Source: Omphiscola glabra
Taxonomy: Eukaryota > Mollusca > Gastropoda > Lymnaeidae
Assembly: GCA_964017045.1 (NCBI GenBank)
Contig: OZ024797.1
Location: forward strand, 12,617,062 to 12,681,061
Direction of reading: 5' to 3'
DNA: 64,000 bases
A model generated the notes under the pieces. It saw nothing but the letters and a program-made list of their open reading frames with translations. It was not told the origin of the DNA and made no database searches. Positions 44,238 through 64,000 of this stretch are shown piece after piece (position 1 is the stretch's first letter; each line of letters begins with the position of its first letter). The position numbers and the translations under genes are program-made.

Positions 44238-44904
44238 TGAAAGCGATAGAAATAGTGTAGCCTATTCGACCACCCTATTAATGAAGGTGTACTTTATTAA
44301 AAATGAAGAAGAACATTCCATTAACCTGTTCCTTCGCAATGGAATATTGAAATCAGGTCTTTGCAATCAATGCTGGAAAAATTCAAACTTAACATTTCAA
44401 AATGTAGCTACTGGAAATTTGACCACTCACCACGTCACGTTGTAGCTCTGGGACGGGGTCGTCTCCTCAAAATGGTTTTAATCTGACATTTGTAGCTCTG
44501 TTGTTTAATGAAAACTCCGAAAGACGAAACGCACAGTTCATTGGCAGTTCTCTCAGCTCCATTTCAAATGAGTTGCCTTAAATAACAAAGCATTGACTTA
44601 CATTTTTAATGCGGGCTTAGCCACGTTTACCTTAAAAGGGTTTGAGAGTGTGTTTCAAAAAGAGGCTGGATCGACGATTTCCAGCACGTAAGTTTGCCGA
44701 TACATTCAACAGAAAGCAAAGATGGTGGGATATTTCCAGTTGCAGAAACGAAGGTTTCAAGAACAATAACCCATGGAGGCCAGGGTTGGTAGTGACGCAG
44801 TTAATTGGACAGTGCCTTGTGTCACAACTCACAATTATTGTGTGACGAAGTGTTAATGTGTGATGTAGTGTAGCATGAAGGAATATAAACCTCGAAAAAT
44901 ATGA
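44238..44904 (+). other. Probable sulfotransferase 3' UTR and downstream
   Basis: Follows the TGA stop. No canonical AATAAA close by; an ATTAAA occurs at about 44297. Nothing else recognised. Confidence 0.45.
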
Positions 44905-45452
44905 GTGTCTCAGGGACAGAGTTTCTCAGTAACAGAGTGTCTCAGTGACAGAGTGTCTCAGTAACATAGTGTCTCAGTGACAGAGTGTCTCAGTGACAGA
45001 GTGTCTCAGTAACAGAGTGTCTCAGTAACAGCGTGTCTCAGTGACAGAGTTTCTTAGTAACAGAGTGTCTCAGTGACAGAGTGTCTCAGTAACAGAGTGT
45101 CTCAGTAACAGAGTGTCTCAGTGACAGAGTGTCTCAGTGACAGAGTGTCTCAGTAACAGAGTGTCTCAGTGACAGAGTGTCTCAGTAACAGTGTGTCTCA
45201 GTGTCAGTGTGTCTCAGTAACAGAGTGTCTTAGTGACAGAGTGTCTCAGTAACAGAGTGTCTCAGTGACAGAGTGTCTCAGTGACAGTGTGTCTCAGTAA
45301 CAGAGTGTCTCAGTAACAGAGTGTCTCAGTGACAGAGTGTCTTACTGACAGAGTGTCTCAGTAACATAGTGTCTCAGTGACAGAGTGTCTCAATGACAGA
45401 GTGTCTCAGTAATAGAGAGTCTCAATGACAGAGTGTCTCAGTGACAGAGTGT
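44905..45452 (+). repeat. 16-bp array GAGTGTCTCAGTGACA
   Basis: About 34 copies with GTGACA/GTAACA alternation and a few TCTTAG variants. Confidence 0.95.
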
Positions 45453-46343
45453 CCAAGGACAAATGTAGATGTCACAATAACAAGTGTAGTTTTTGGGTAA
45501 ATCGAGGTTTTAAAAAATGTATTCAAAATTAAAATGGGATCTTCTGTCCCCAGTTTATACAGGATGCCACTAGGGGTGATATATATATGGGGTGGGAGCG
45601 CTTAAGAAGAATTGTGAGTAGTCGTGGGGTGTCTGGGATTTTGTGACGAAGTGTGATGCTAAGGGGAGGGGGTGGGCACTAATTGTGCTTAACATCACTT
45701 TGTGAATATTTTTTCCATCTGTGAGTAAAGGACAGAGAGGTAATTGTTAATGCAGATGGCACCATCATAGAGCTTGACAGCACAATACCACCATCCCCAA
45801 ACCTTTTCAAACCCATCTTACTTTAAAGCTTCTGTGAATCGGTCAAAAAAAGTTTGATGCATTATGCCATTATTTATTGCTATGAATTCATATACGAAAA
45901 TGTGATGTGATCGAAAATATGTCTTTTGGGGAGGGAAGGGAAGATGAGGAGAGATGGAGAGAGAGTGAGGGGGGGGAGAGCGAGAGAACTTTATGATTTG
46001 ATATATTTTACTGGTAAAAATGTTAAGATTTTAACAATGAAACTATGTCTATTTTTTACCTTTAAGTTTCAGTTTGAATTGTTCAATTTCTTCATAAAGC
46101 TTCCATTGAAACCGTTAAAGAAAGAATTGATATTTCATTTTCTCAGTTTAAGAAATGGCGTGTGAGACACTGAAAGTTGATTTGTTTGTACACTTTAGGT
46201 AGTACTATAATTATGAAAGGTAAGATTGTTAGACAACCCAGGCATGGTGGCTTCGTTTTTGCAACTCAAGTATTCTGTGTTTGGGTCATTAACAAAACGT
46301 CGGTTATCCGAACTACCCTTTACATTAATATATATATGTAAAT
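45453..46343. other. Intergenic, no gene recognised
   Basis: Contains a GA-rich patch (about 45930-45990) and otherwise plain sequence. Confidence 0.45.
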
Positions 46344-46640
46344 AGGGGGATGGGTGGCCGAGTGGTCTAAACTGAGCAAATCTCAAGTGGATGGTCCATA
46401 GCGTAATCCCCACCAAAGCCCAGTCAAGCAAAAACATCACCAGCACCCCGGTGAAAACGACGGCCTTGGACGGCCACCCATCTAAGAGAAGAAAACTCTG
46501 ATTTCAAACCCGGAGATGGAGTCCCGAAAGGCGGATAACATTGATGCGATGAAACTTTCCGACGATTCCTACTGTACATGCATCGACCAGATTGTGATGC
46601 TGACATCTGCAAACTTATTAATTAATAAATTAGTAAGTAC
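46344..46640 (+). mobile_element. tRNA-derived SINE, near full length
   Basis: Head GGGTGGCCGAGTGGTCTAAA matches a tRNA A box; a degenerate B box (AGCGTAATCCC) follows. The body shares GAGCAAATCTCAAGT, CCAAAGCCCAGTCAAGCAAA and GGAGATGGAGT with the copy at 25331. Ends in an AT-rich tail. The anticodon arm does not fold as a functional tRNA. Confidence 0.78.
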
Positions 46641-47480
46641 TGTAAAATAATATCATACAAAGACCAAATTACATCGGTCTGTACGCTAAAGGCCAGTCGT
46701 GTATTTTTGGAGAAGACCACATTGTCCACATTGTTTTTTTTTTTTTCCTTTCAATCAGCCAACACAGTTGATGATGACTGCACTCTTCACAATTCCCTGT
46801 GCAATATACTAAATTATTTAACGTTAATATTCGGTGGAAAAGAGGGAGGGGGGCGATTAGCCGAAAATAGCTTATGAAAATCACACCCCCCCCCCCCCCG
46901 TTCCAAATTACTTCGTAAAGTATACTCTCTACTGTACTTTATTTTCGGTTCAATTGTTTAAATATTTACTTTGTTTTTTTCAGACAGAACACATCATGAT
47001 ATTTCTACTTGGTTTAAAAACTTCCTATCCTTCAAATTAATGTTTTTAAAATTAATTGAATAAAGTTGTTTTTTTTTATTAGAAAATTTTAGATTTAAAA
47101 AAAAGTGATGTCACAAATTTTTGACCTCCCCCCCCCCCCCCTTGATCGTGACGTAATTTGCGAACGACCCCTAAAGTCAGTGTTTTCCTTAAGATTGAAT
47201 AGATTATCCTTTTCGGAATAGATGAAATGATTTTCTTGTCTTGTATCTGTGAATAAGACTTCGCCTTTGCCCAGTGATAACAATCATCCTGAACAGATCA
47301 ATGATTTTAAATTCTTATTTCTTCATTGGTCTTGATATTTTCAACCATGATTTACACCTGAGTATTCTTTCCTTAGTTCGTGGCTATGTTCTGAAGTTTA
47401 CACAAATCTTGCATTATTTGGACTTGAGTAAACAACAAAAAATTATTTAAAAAAAAAAAAACATTTTTGAGGAAAAGAAG
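46641..47480. other. Intergenic, no gene recognised
   Basis: Homopolymer tracts and a fragment GATCGTGACGTAATTTGCGA at about 47140-47165 that looks like the end of a DNA element. No coding sequence seen. Confidence 0.4.
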
Positions 47481-48749
47481 AAAACAAATAGTTTATTTTT
47501 TTTATAAAACCCATTCAATATTTATTTGACAAATAATTTAAACCTACAAATGGTGATAAGCAGTTGGCCATGTGAATAACAACGATAGACACAAATATCA
47601 TTCAAAAATGAGTCATATATCGAGCTATGATACACACTAAGGAAAAATCTTAAGCAAGTAAAAAACAATCACACTCCTGGAAACATTCATTAACTCACAG
47701 ACTGTACAACCACACAACATCTCATGTAAAGTGACTCATTAGACACTCCTGGGTCATCTAAAGGGGCCAGTCCTCCAACCAAATCACTAAGACATTTGAC
47801 TTTTAAAACCCCCACCCTATATGAAGCAAACCATTTGTTTTTATTTAAATAAGCCAAAGATTCTTGAAATTCTATTAAATAATTTTTAATTGATGTTTTT
47901 TGAGAAGCTGGGAAGGAGGGGGGGGGGGGAGAGACTTATACAACTCCTTGATACTGGCACTCAAGAGTGCATTTGATTGGCAGGCCGTATGATCTTAAAC
48001 ATGTCTAGCAATCATTCAAAGCAATAACTGAAAGACACTGACCATAGAGGAGAGAGAGGGGGGCACCATCAATGTATACAAATACAAACTACATAATTAT
48101 GTCTGCAACTGACTTATTTCACATTAAAAGGTTCAAATGGATGTGGTTACAAATGTTACAAGTTTAACAGCGCAAAGTCAATCTTGAGTACACCAACTGT
48201 TATCATGCTACACTATAAATCATAAGTAGGAATGTAATAAGAGCTTTTCACACACAAATTGACCCACTGGTGGAAGCAAGACAGACAAAAACATTGAGCA
48301 AGCTTGAAATGTGCGGCTATTTCTAATCCTTCCAGCAAATCTATCAATTTAATATATAAAACTCCTTCATGGAACTGTCAAATTTTAAAAAAAAAACATT
48401 TATTCATACATCACCTAGTACAGTATTTGGTGTTTTCTTTTGAAATCATGTCATTACCTCCATGGTAAATAGACATATTTATTGTGCTTTTATATTCAAC
48501 AAAAGAAAAAATAATGATAAAGTGCATAGCGATGTCTGCTTATGAATCATGTAATGTCTGCTCAACATTTTGGAGACCCAGACTTTGGAAGCTCTTAAAC
48601 TTAAACTAAAAATTAGTTTTTTTTGCAACACAAAAAAATATTCATTTGATTATGCATTATTTCATAACATGTTTTGTTTATCTTGCGTTGTCATGGAATA
48701 TTACAACTAGTTGGCATATCTTCTGGAGAATTTTCATATTAAAAAATAA

Positions 48750-49130
48750 ATTATTTGAAATTCTTATAATTTGATCTGTATTTCATCCATCACCGTACAT
48801 GGGGGAAAAAAAATACAGATCAAATCATAGGAATTAAATTTATTATTTTTTCTTCTTAGTGAAACAAATTATCCACAATAATTTTTTTTCATTTCTACAC
48901 TTCTATAAAAAAAAATTATTTGAAATTCATTATGATTTGATCTGTAATTTCATCCATCACCGTACATGGGAAAAAAAAATACAGATCAAATCATAGGAAT
49001 TAAATTTATTATTTTTTCTTCTTAATGAAACAAATTATCCACAATAATTTTTTTTCATTTCTACACTTCTATAAAAAAAAATTATTTGAAATTCATTATG
49101 ATTTGATCTGTAATTTCATCCATCACCATG
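48750..49130. repeat. ~166-bp repeat with 16-bp hairpin, 2.3 copies
   Basis: Units start at 48751, 48916 and 49082. Copies 1 and 2 contain TATGATTTGATCTGTA and, about 35 bp later, its exact complement TACAGATCAAATCATA (copy 1 has one mismatch), giving a 16-bp stem. The third copy stops before the second arm. Confidence 0.9.
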
Positions 49131-52100
49131 ATAAAAGTTGAAGATTAAGTCCAATGGAAATTTCATTGATGTTTGATACTCAAGCAGTTTTTTTTATTAT
49201 TTATTAACAGAAAAAAACAACCCAGTGGATATTTCAGATGATGATTTTAAATTTTAGCAAAACTCATGTACGAATGCAAGTGCATCTTAAAAGTAGCAGT
49301 GTAGCATAAATCCATACAATTATATAGATCCACAGAATATTCTCTTTCCTAACCATTTAGGTTACTATGGCATGGGCAGCTGAACAAAATGGCAACGTTT
49401 TTCTTGCATAGAAGCAGTTTTATAGAGAAAACAGAACAAAATTATGTTGGAAGTTTTGCTTGCTCAATAAATAGAATTATAAGCACTGTAGCAAATGTAA
49501 GCTAATGATGCTTTTTGAACTTTGACAAAGCTGCAAGCTGGTGCAAAATGACATGGCACATACTGTTGTATCAAAGTTCATTTTCAGCAAGATCTTTTTC
49601 TTAAATTGCAGTAGTTCATATAGCAGGATCAAAAATCTACATAAATTATTTAACATTACCGCAAGATGGAAGCATTGCAAAAACAGACAAAACTTGCACT
49701 GTGATAATAAGAGATCTACACGACACTAAACTTATGACAGTAATTGTAAATTCTTGTATGAGAGTTGCCATCAATGAAATGAAAGTGAAGTAGCTTGATC
49801 AATTCATCATTCATGTACTAATGGAAGGACATATACGTTTTTGAGCTTAACTAGGCTGGGAGTTACTGAATAAAAAAATTTTCACAATACTTAATGAAGA
49901 GTGAGATCTGACATAATTATTCAATCTGATTGTTTTCTTTTTGTTTTTAAATTTGAATTATTATTTAATCTTGTTGTAATTGCCACTCAGATAACTCTAT
50001 CGAATTAAAAACTATTTGTTATATATGATTTTATTCTAAAACTTCATAAACTACTAGGTCAGATACAAGTAAATAAAAAAACTTCTCATGAGATTGTTGA
50101 AGATAAGCAAAACGAGACATTTTTTTAAAATGTCAACAGTCAGACTAAAGTCAAGTCAATTCATAACTCTATATAATAATTAAAAAATATGGTTTAAATT
50201 ATTTTTGAGGACTTCAGTCAAAAGCTAAATGATATTTCTTGATCCACACATTAAGCAAATCATATTTGCTTTACAATATATACTCTGTTATTATGCATTT
50301 TCTTTAATCAATTAAAAAAAAATGATCAGCTAATGTGTGAAATACTTTAAGCTGTCTTTATTAATATTTAAATATTCATAAATATTTTCAGATGGAAAAT
50401 TCTATTAATATGAGAGTGTGAAAATAAAAATCTTCTCACAAATCATGTTTTTCAAAATATTATATTTTGTACACATGGTTTTTATTAACACACATATTTT
50501 ATTGATTTATAATTATGGCCTCACACTAAAATAATAATATCATTGCTAGCAAATTGTCTTGCGTTTTGACTGATATGCAATGATAATTTTTACTGTAAAA
50601 ACTTTTGTTCTTTCCATTACCATAATAATAATATATTGCACAATTTTTTAAGGACAACACATTATGTGTGCCTATGTATATACATATATATATAATTCTT
50701 AACACTTAGAAGGAAAGGCCCTTATTAATCTTTTCTACCAAATTTATTAATCCAATTATCTATAATTTTTCTCTTTTACTGGAACTAAATCAGACATAAC
50801 AGATAGGCTTACATAATAATTAGTATGGCACTGTTGTAATAATTCATATTGAAATATTCAAACCATCTTAGCATTCCAAAATTGAGAATTATTATTTTTT
50901 AAATATACAAATGTTAGATGAGAAATAAAAGTAAAAATGAATAAAGTGATGAATTCCTTTGATGTTTCTATTTTCTTCTAAAGATTTTATTACTGCTGAT
51001 GACCTCCCTTTAAATAATCTGTAACATTTAGTTGACAAAAGGATTCCCCTCAGGTGATAGATTGTGTCATTTTAAATGCAAAGCACTAACCAAGATTTGT
51101 GTTAGATAGTATAGCAACTATGGCACAATAATACACACAAATATTATGTATAAATGGAATGACATGCAGAAACTGTTTTGCTAATTGAGAAGCAATTTTA
51201 CATAATAGAAAAAATTTACAATTCAAAGGATTATTTTTATACCAAAGGGATTTTCCTATTAAAAATTTTATTGAATGAAGTTTATATGAACAGTTTTTTT
51301 TTAAAATAAACGGTATCTTCTTATTAGATTCTAAAAACAATTTAATGAAACATGTAAATAAAATTTATGCAAAAAACAAAACAAAAAAACTACTGGTAAA
51401 TAACTTTTATCTCAAAGGTATGTTCTACAGTTTCTGACATAAATAAATGAGCAGCAAAGATGCCAAATTTATTTTAGTATTCATTCATCAAATGTGTATT
51501 TTTCAAGAATGAGAGGCAAACAAGAACAAGTTTTCAGTTAATGACAACGCACATGCACAATGATATCATGCATGGCATCTATGATGAATACATGAATTGA
51601 AACTCAAAGTCTTAAGTAATAATAATTTACCCAACATATAGGCAGGAATTTAAGGTAAATACACACTGTAGTTTTCTATTAGTGTAGTTTAAATTTAATC
51701 ATAATGACTTTGGAATACAGTAATAAAGTTTGACCACTCAGCATTAATAGCAGTACTTCATTTAGTGATATTATGGTTCGCTTTTCTTTCTTTTTTTTTT
51801 ATAAATAAGATGAAGCTAGCAAAAATAGTATTTCAATTGATGCATGTGTGAACACACATAATTTCTGTATAAATTTTCATGACTTAAAACCATTAAGTTT
51901 CCTACAACTTATAAGTAAAATATTGTCATGTTTAATCTTTAACTTAAAGAAAAATAATTGTATGCATTTTTACTTGCTAACAAAATTATCCCAATCATTG
52001 TCATTGACACTTCAAATTATGTTCTTCCTTTAAATTTATCCTATAACTTTTATAAAGTGATAAATATGAGACAAAAATATCATGCTTAAAAGATTCTTTA

Positions 52101-53341
52101 CTTTTTATTTAATGACTTATGTTTTAGCTGGTTTCTTTGTGTGTGCTAATTTAAATAATTTTTGTGAAAATATACATAAAAAGCAAATGCATAAGTGATG
52201 GTGAAAATTGAATCTTTCAAGATATTTTTTGAGCTATTCAATAATGACAAATATATCCTTTGGAAAGCCAGACAAAAGTTGTACTGGTAAAAAAAGCTGC
52301 ATTTCAAAGATGAAATATAGAAAATCAAAACTGTAAAACATACCATAATCATGAGTTTTTAATGTCTTAACAAATAAGTGAAGATTTTTCTAAAATAAGC
52401 TCACAAAAATATTGCCTTATCTTACAACACTCACAATAATGGGTTTATACACAGCTGCAGTTTTATAAATGATATGATCTCTGAACTTTTATAGTCTGTT
52501 ACTGTTACAAAAAGTAAAACTCCTTCAATAAATGCTAATTTTGTAAAGAAAAATTCTTAACAAATAAAACCTGTCTGATGCATTACTATTTTTATAAAGG
52601 ATTATGATGAAGTAGCATATGGCTCATATTCCATTCAAAGTACATAAGAGAGATGGTGAAACTAGGCTAATTTATAACAAAAAAATAAAATAGAATGAAA
52701 TCCTTTGACAGATTTCCCACAAGTGTACCTGTGAATTTAAAGGCACTCAAATGAATGTGTTGCAGCATCTACCTAGACTGGCTTAATTGTGATGACTTGA
52801 ATGATAGCGGGGATGGGTTAGAAAAGTAATGGTGGAAATTAAAATAACTCAATGCAATTCTGAAAGCCCAATACAAAGGATGGTCAACATCTTGATGTGA
52901 ATGTGTCAAAGTGACTTATTGGGTGATTTTAATATAGTTTAAAAAAAACTGTAGCACTTCTTTCTTTGTTTTGTTCATTTGAACAGGTGTGGAGTAAGTA
53001 ATCGGATGACTGAAACTATATTTCAAAAAGCCTGAGGAAATGAAAATGCATTATCATCACCACATTTTTACAAAACCTTAAAGTTTGCAGAGTAACACAA
53101 CTATTCAATTTATTTTTAGTTTTTACAAAAACTCTAGTTATCTTTAAAAAAACACCAAAAAACCAGGAATATCATAAGTCAAATTTTGTATAAATAATAC
53201 TGAGACAGTATTAGAATGTTTTACTAAAAACAAGTAGGATGAAAAATTAAAGAACATTTTATGTATAATCTATCAAAAGTTTTTCAAAGCGCAGATAACT
53301 AAAAATATATCAACTTAATAGATATTACTATTGATATAAGA

Positions 53342-53539
53342 CAGCGGTTCTCAACCTGTGGGTCGCGACCCCTTTGGGGGGTCGAAACAACCTTTTCCAG
53401 GGGTCGCCTAAGACTATCAGAAAACACATATACTCTACAGTTATGAAGACGAAACGAAAATTATTTTGTTGTTGGGGGTCGCCACAACATAAGGACCAGT
53501 ATGAAAGGGTCACGGCATAAGGAAGGTTGAGAACCGCTG
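53342..53539. mobile_element. SPIN-like non-autonomous hAT transposon
   Basis: 198 bp bounded by exact 16-bp inverted repeats (CAGCGGTTCTCAACCT … AGGTTGAGAACCGCTG), flanked by a perfect 8-bp target duplication ATATAAGA (53334-53341, 53540-53547). The interior (GTGGGTCGCGACCCCTTTGG, GGGGTCGCCTAAGAC, GAAAACACATAT, GTTATGAAGACGAAACGAAA, GGGGGTCGCCACAACATAAG) follows the SPIN consensus as I remember it. Too short to encode transposase. Confidence 0.9.
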
Positions 53540-55438
53540 ATATAAGATCTTTGTCTGAACCCTCAAATGAAAAAGTGAAATAAATGTTGATCCAATGTAT
53601 GAGAAAGAAAAAAATTCAAACCTGCCCTGATAATATAAGTGAAACATTGTACTTAGTCTTGTAATATATAGAACAATGCATGATAATGACCTTTACAGCT
53701 GAAACTTGGCCAGCTAGGCTAAATGTTGAACAATCTCTCAACAGGAATGGTTGAGATTCGGTGGATAGTTGTATGTTTCTAACTTTTCAGTTCTGTACCT
53801 ATTTATGTTTTAACCACCAATTTTGTGCAGGTTAAGTCAGATAAAATTGTTCAGGGCAAAGTTAATCTATTAATCACATGAGAGTACACACTGACAGAAT
53901 GTGGATGAGTACAATAGACAGATGAATATATAAAAAATTTATTTAAAATTCTTTAAGTACAGTCTACACCCCAACAGAAAGCAATATTTTGGCTACTTTT
54001 GTCAGTCTTTGGTCAGTCATCACAGGTGATAAATAATTTCATAAAATGTTTTTAAAATATAAATACAAAATGTTTTCTTCTACAGCAGATTAGTGGGATA
54101 AAACGCTTTTTTTTTTCCCAACTACAAATCATAAAAAATTATAGGCAACTTATGTGGAAATAACTAACAAAAAAATCATTAATTCTCAGAATTATGATGA
54201 TTATTTTGACTTCCAACAAAGTGAAGAAAACAACATTTGAAACTGTTATTGGAAGAATTGGGGAAAAAATCACATAGTATTTTAATTAAGCTAACCAAAA
54301 TCAAATAGTAATTAACTTTTTTCTTCTAATTTTCTTTAAAGCAATTTAAACTAGTGCTCCCCTATGTGCAGTCAACAGACACTAAGAAGTATTTTAAACT
54401 TATTTTCCTTCTCTACAACATCAAAAATTGTGGTAAACCTAAATTTCTTTACTGTAAAAACTAGCAATGAAGTTGTATGATTTTATTTACTCCAGCAGGG
54501 CCTGTGGCAAATATCTTTGGCTAAAGATGTTCTGTGACACTCTAACTGAAACAATGACCTTAACTACAAAGCTCTGTACAAAACAATATTGAAAAAAAAC
54601 ACTTAAATGCTGAAATACTTTGAAGGAATGACATTAAGAGCAGCAACTAAAGTTCAACTACTGACAAGGATCATGGAGTGCCTCTTAGAAGAAAAAATGT
54701 TTCTAATACTAATTGTAAAGCTGCCAGGATCCCATCTGTGGAGTAGTTTGTTGTAGGTGGAGGAGAGAAAACTATATACAAACATGCACAAAACAAAGCT
54801 GCATAAGACAGCTCAGTTACCACAGTCAACACATGTTAGTATAAATCAAATTGAACAATTGATAGTTGTTTTTTTTTTATAAAATATAATCAGCAAAGTA
54901 TATACACGTTGTACAAACGGCATTCTATTTTATTTAGGAAACAAATATGTAAATATGGCTGTGTTCGGAACACTAGAACAAAGTAGGACTGGTTCAAATC
55001 ATGATTTACAAAAACATTTTAAGTGGCTCATTTTAATGACCTCCAATAGGTGACTGGCTAAATAATGGCTAAAAGAAGAATGAATCCATGTTCAATGTTA
55101 AGAACTTTTATGTTTAACGATAATATGCATTAAATAAGAAATAACAATCTATATAAATTAGGTGGGAATGTAATACTTGAACACAAAATTCATATACAAT
55201 TTTTATTATGTGAATTTGAAAGATTTTGAAAATTTAATTGCATTCATCATTGAAAACCCTTAAGATCATTTATCCCTTAAACTTTAATATATTAGCCCAA
55301 GATTTAAGTCTTAAATAATAAATTAGCAGGAGATTTGAGTATCACGTAAAACATTAGTAGAAGGGAAATCTAATTATTTTTCTACAATGAGATTTTACTT
55401 TTTAACAAGCATTTTGAAGCAATTAATCAATATAGTTT

Positions 55439-63250
<7,812 letters not shown>

Positions 63251-64000
63251 CTAATAATAACAATAAAAAATGAAATTGAAAAGTACTTGCAGCAAACAAA
63301 GATTGTATCATTTCCTAATAAATTTTACCATTGTGATATTAACAACAAAAGTTTAAATTGCATTACAAATACAAACAAAATAAATCTTTTGACAATATAA
63401 AAAGTAATGAAGATATAGGCAGGTCTGCTTGAATTTTATTAAATTATAATGACCCAACAGACATACAGACTACAGCTGCTGAAAAAGTTATATAGCATAA
63501 TTAAGCCCCCACCCCCTCCATAAAAAGAATAAAAAATCATTATAATATTATAAAGACCAAAACAAACAAAAACTATTAAAGGCACACACATTTAACAAAT
63601 AAATAAAGTGATAAAATAACCATATGTTGTGAAAAAAATATTTGCTATTAATGTCCTGTTGAAATAATGGGATTAAAAAGTTGCCTTTTATAAAATAGAT
63701 TTTTTTATATGACTTGAAAGAGTGAATAAATAACTCTGGATAACAAAGCTTATTAAACAGTAAAACTGCATTTTTTGTTCCTTACAATTTATTATTATTC
63801 ATTCCTTATATTTGAGCACAAACATATATCACTTTATGGAAGTGAAATAGAGCACAATGAAAGCTTGTCAGTTATTTAGCAATGAATAATTTAGTTTTTT
63901 TAACCATAATTATTTCAATAGAAGTTTTCAGGCACTACAATCAAGTTATAATTAGTTTACATTTACTAAGGAAATAAAAATTTACCCATACAACATGCTG
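63251..64000. other. Spastin intron running out of the window
   Basis: AT-rich intron upstream of the first spastin exon seen. I looked for the MIT-domain exon and did not find it here. Confidence 0.55.

Larger units (their letters stand above)
47485..55438 (-). other. AT-rich region downstream of spastin, candidate long 3' UTR
   Basis: About 8 kb without minisatellites or splice-bounded exons, directly after the spastin stop codon on the minus strand. Minus-strand AATAAA hexamers occur at many places, including 47492-47497 and 47521-47526 near the lower limit. Whether the transcript extends this far is inference. Short open frames inside are scattered and AT-driven. Confidence 0.4.

Noticed and set aside
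46344..46440. A tRNA gene on the strength of GGCCGAGTGGTC
   Set aside because: A and B boxes are present but the arms do not pair as a tRNA, and the sequence continues into a SINE body shared with another copy.
48061..52640. Short 60-85-codon frames in the AT-rich region
   Set aside because: No splice context or recognisable domain; their composition simply follows AT-rich sequence.

Overview
This window is metazoan nuclear DNA. It holds two intron-rich protein genes in very repeat-rich sequence. Several signs point to a mollusc, probably a gastropod: dense minisatellites, non-LTR retrotransposons ending in (AATC)n or (GGAT)n, tRNA-derived SINEs, and a SPIN-like hAT element. This lineage is an inference, and no database was searched.

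Layout. 1-24,000: no gene found. The stretch is mostly unrelated minisatellite arrays (units 11-46 bp) with small DNA transposons between them, including a hAT-like element (13,446-15,507) whose interior has become two large arrays. 24,180-44,237, plus strand: a complete carbohydrate sulfotransferase gene. I rebuilt it from eight exons with mutually consistent phases, giving 417 codons plus stop, with a type II signal anchor, a 5'-PSB loop (RSGST) and a 3'-PB motif ([10 protein letters not shown]). Its introns carry LINEs, SINEs, MITEs and many arrays. 44,238-47,480: a 16-bp array, a tRNA-derived SINE and unremarkable sequence. 47,480-55,438: AT-rich DNA without minisatellites, possibly a very long spastin 3' UTR, with a 198-bp SPIN-like element inserted. 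55,439-63,250, minus strand: twelve 3' exons of spastin (452 residues: end of the MIT-proximal part, linker, complete AAA ATPase). The 5' exons lie beyond position 64,000. Its introns hold hAT-like, piggyBac-like and LINE insertions.

The two genes converge but have unrelated jobs: Golgi sulfation of glycans and microtubule severing.

The most striking observation is where the tandem arrays sit in the sulfotransferase gene. About 30 copies of a 43-44-bp unit upstream of the last exon each contain that exon's 3' splice site plus its first 19 exonic bases. About ten copies of a 19-bp unit after exon 3 each contain that exon's 5' splice site. A 21-bp array (7 codons) before exon 1 repeats an in-frame ATG. 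A 40-bp array starts four bases into the intron after exon 5. Minisatellites appear to have grown out of exon edges.
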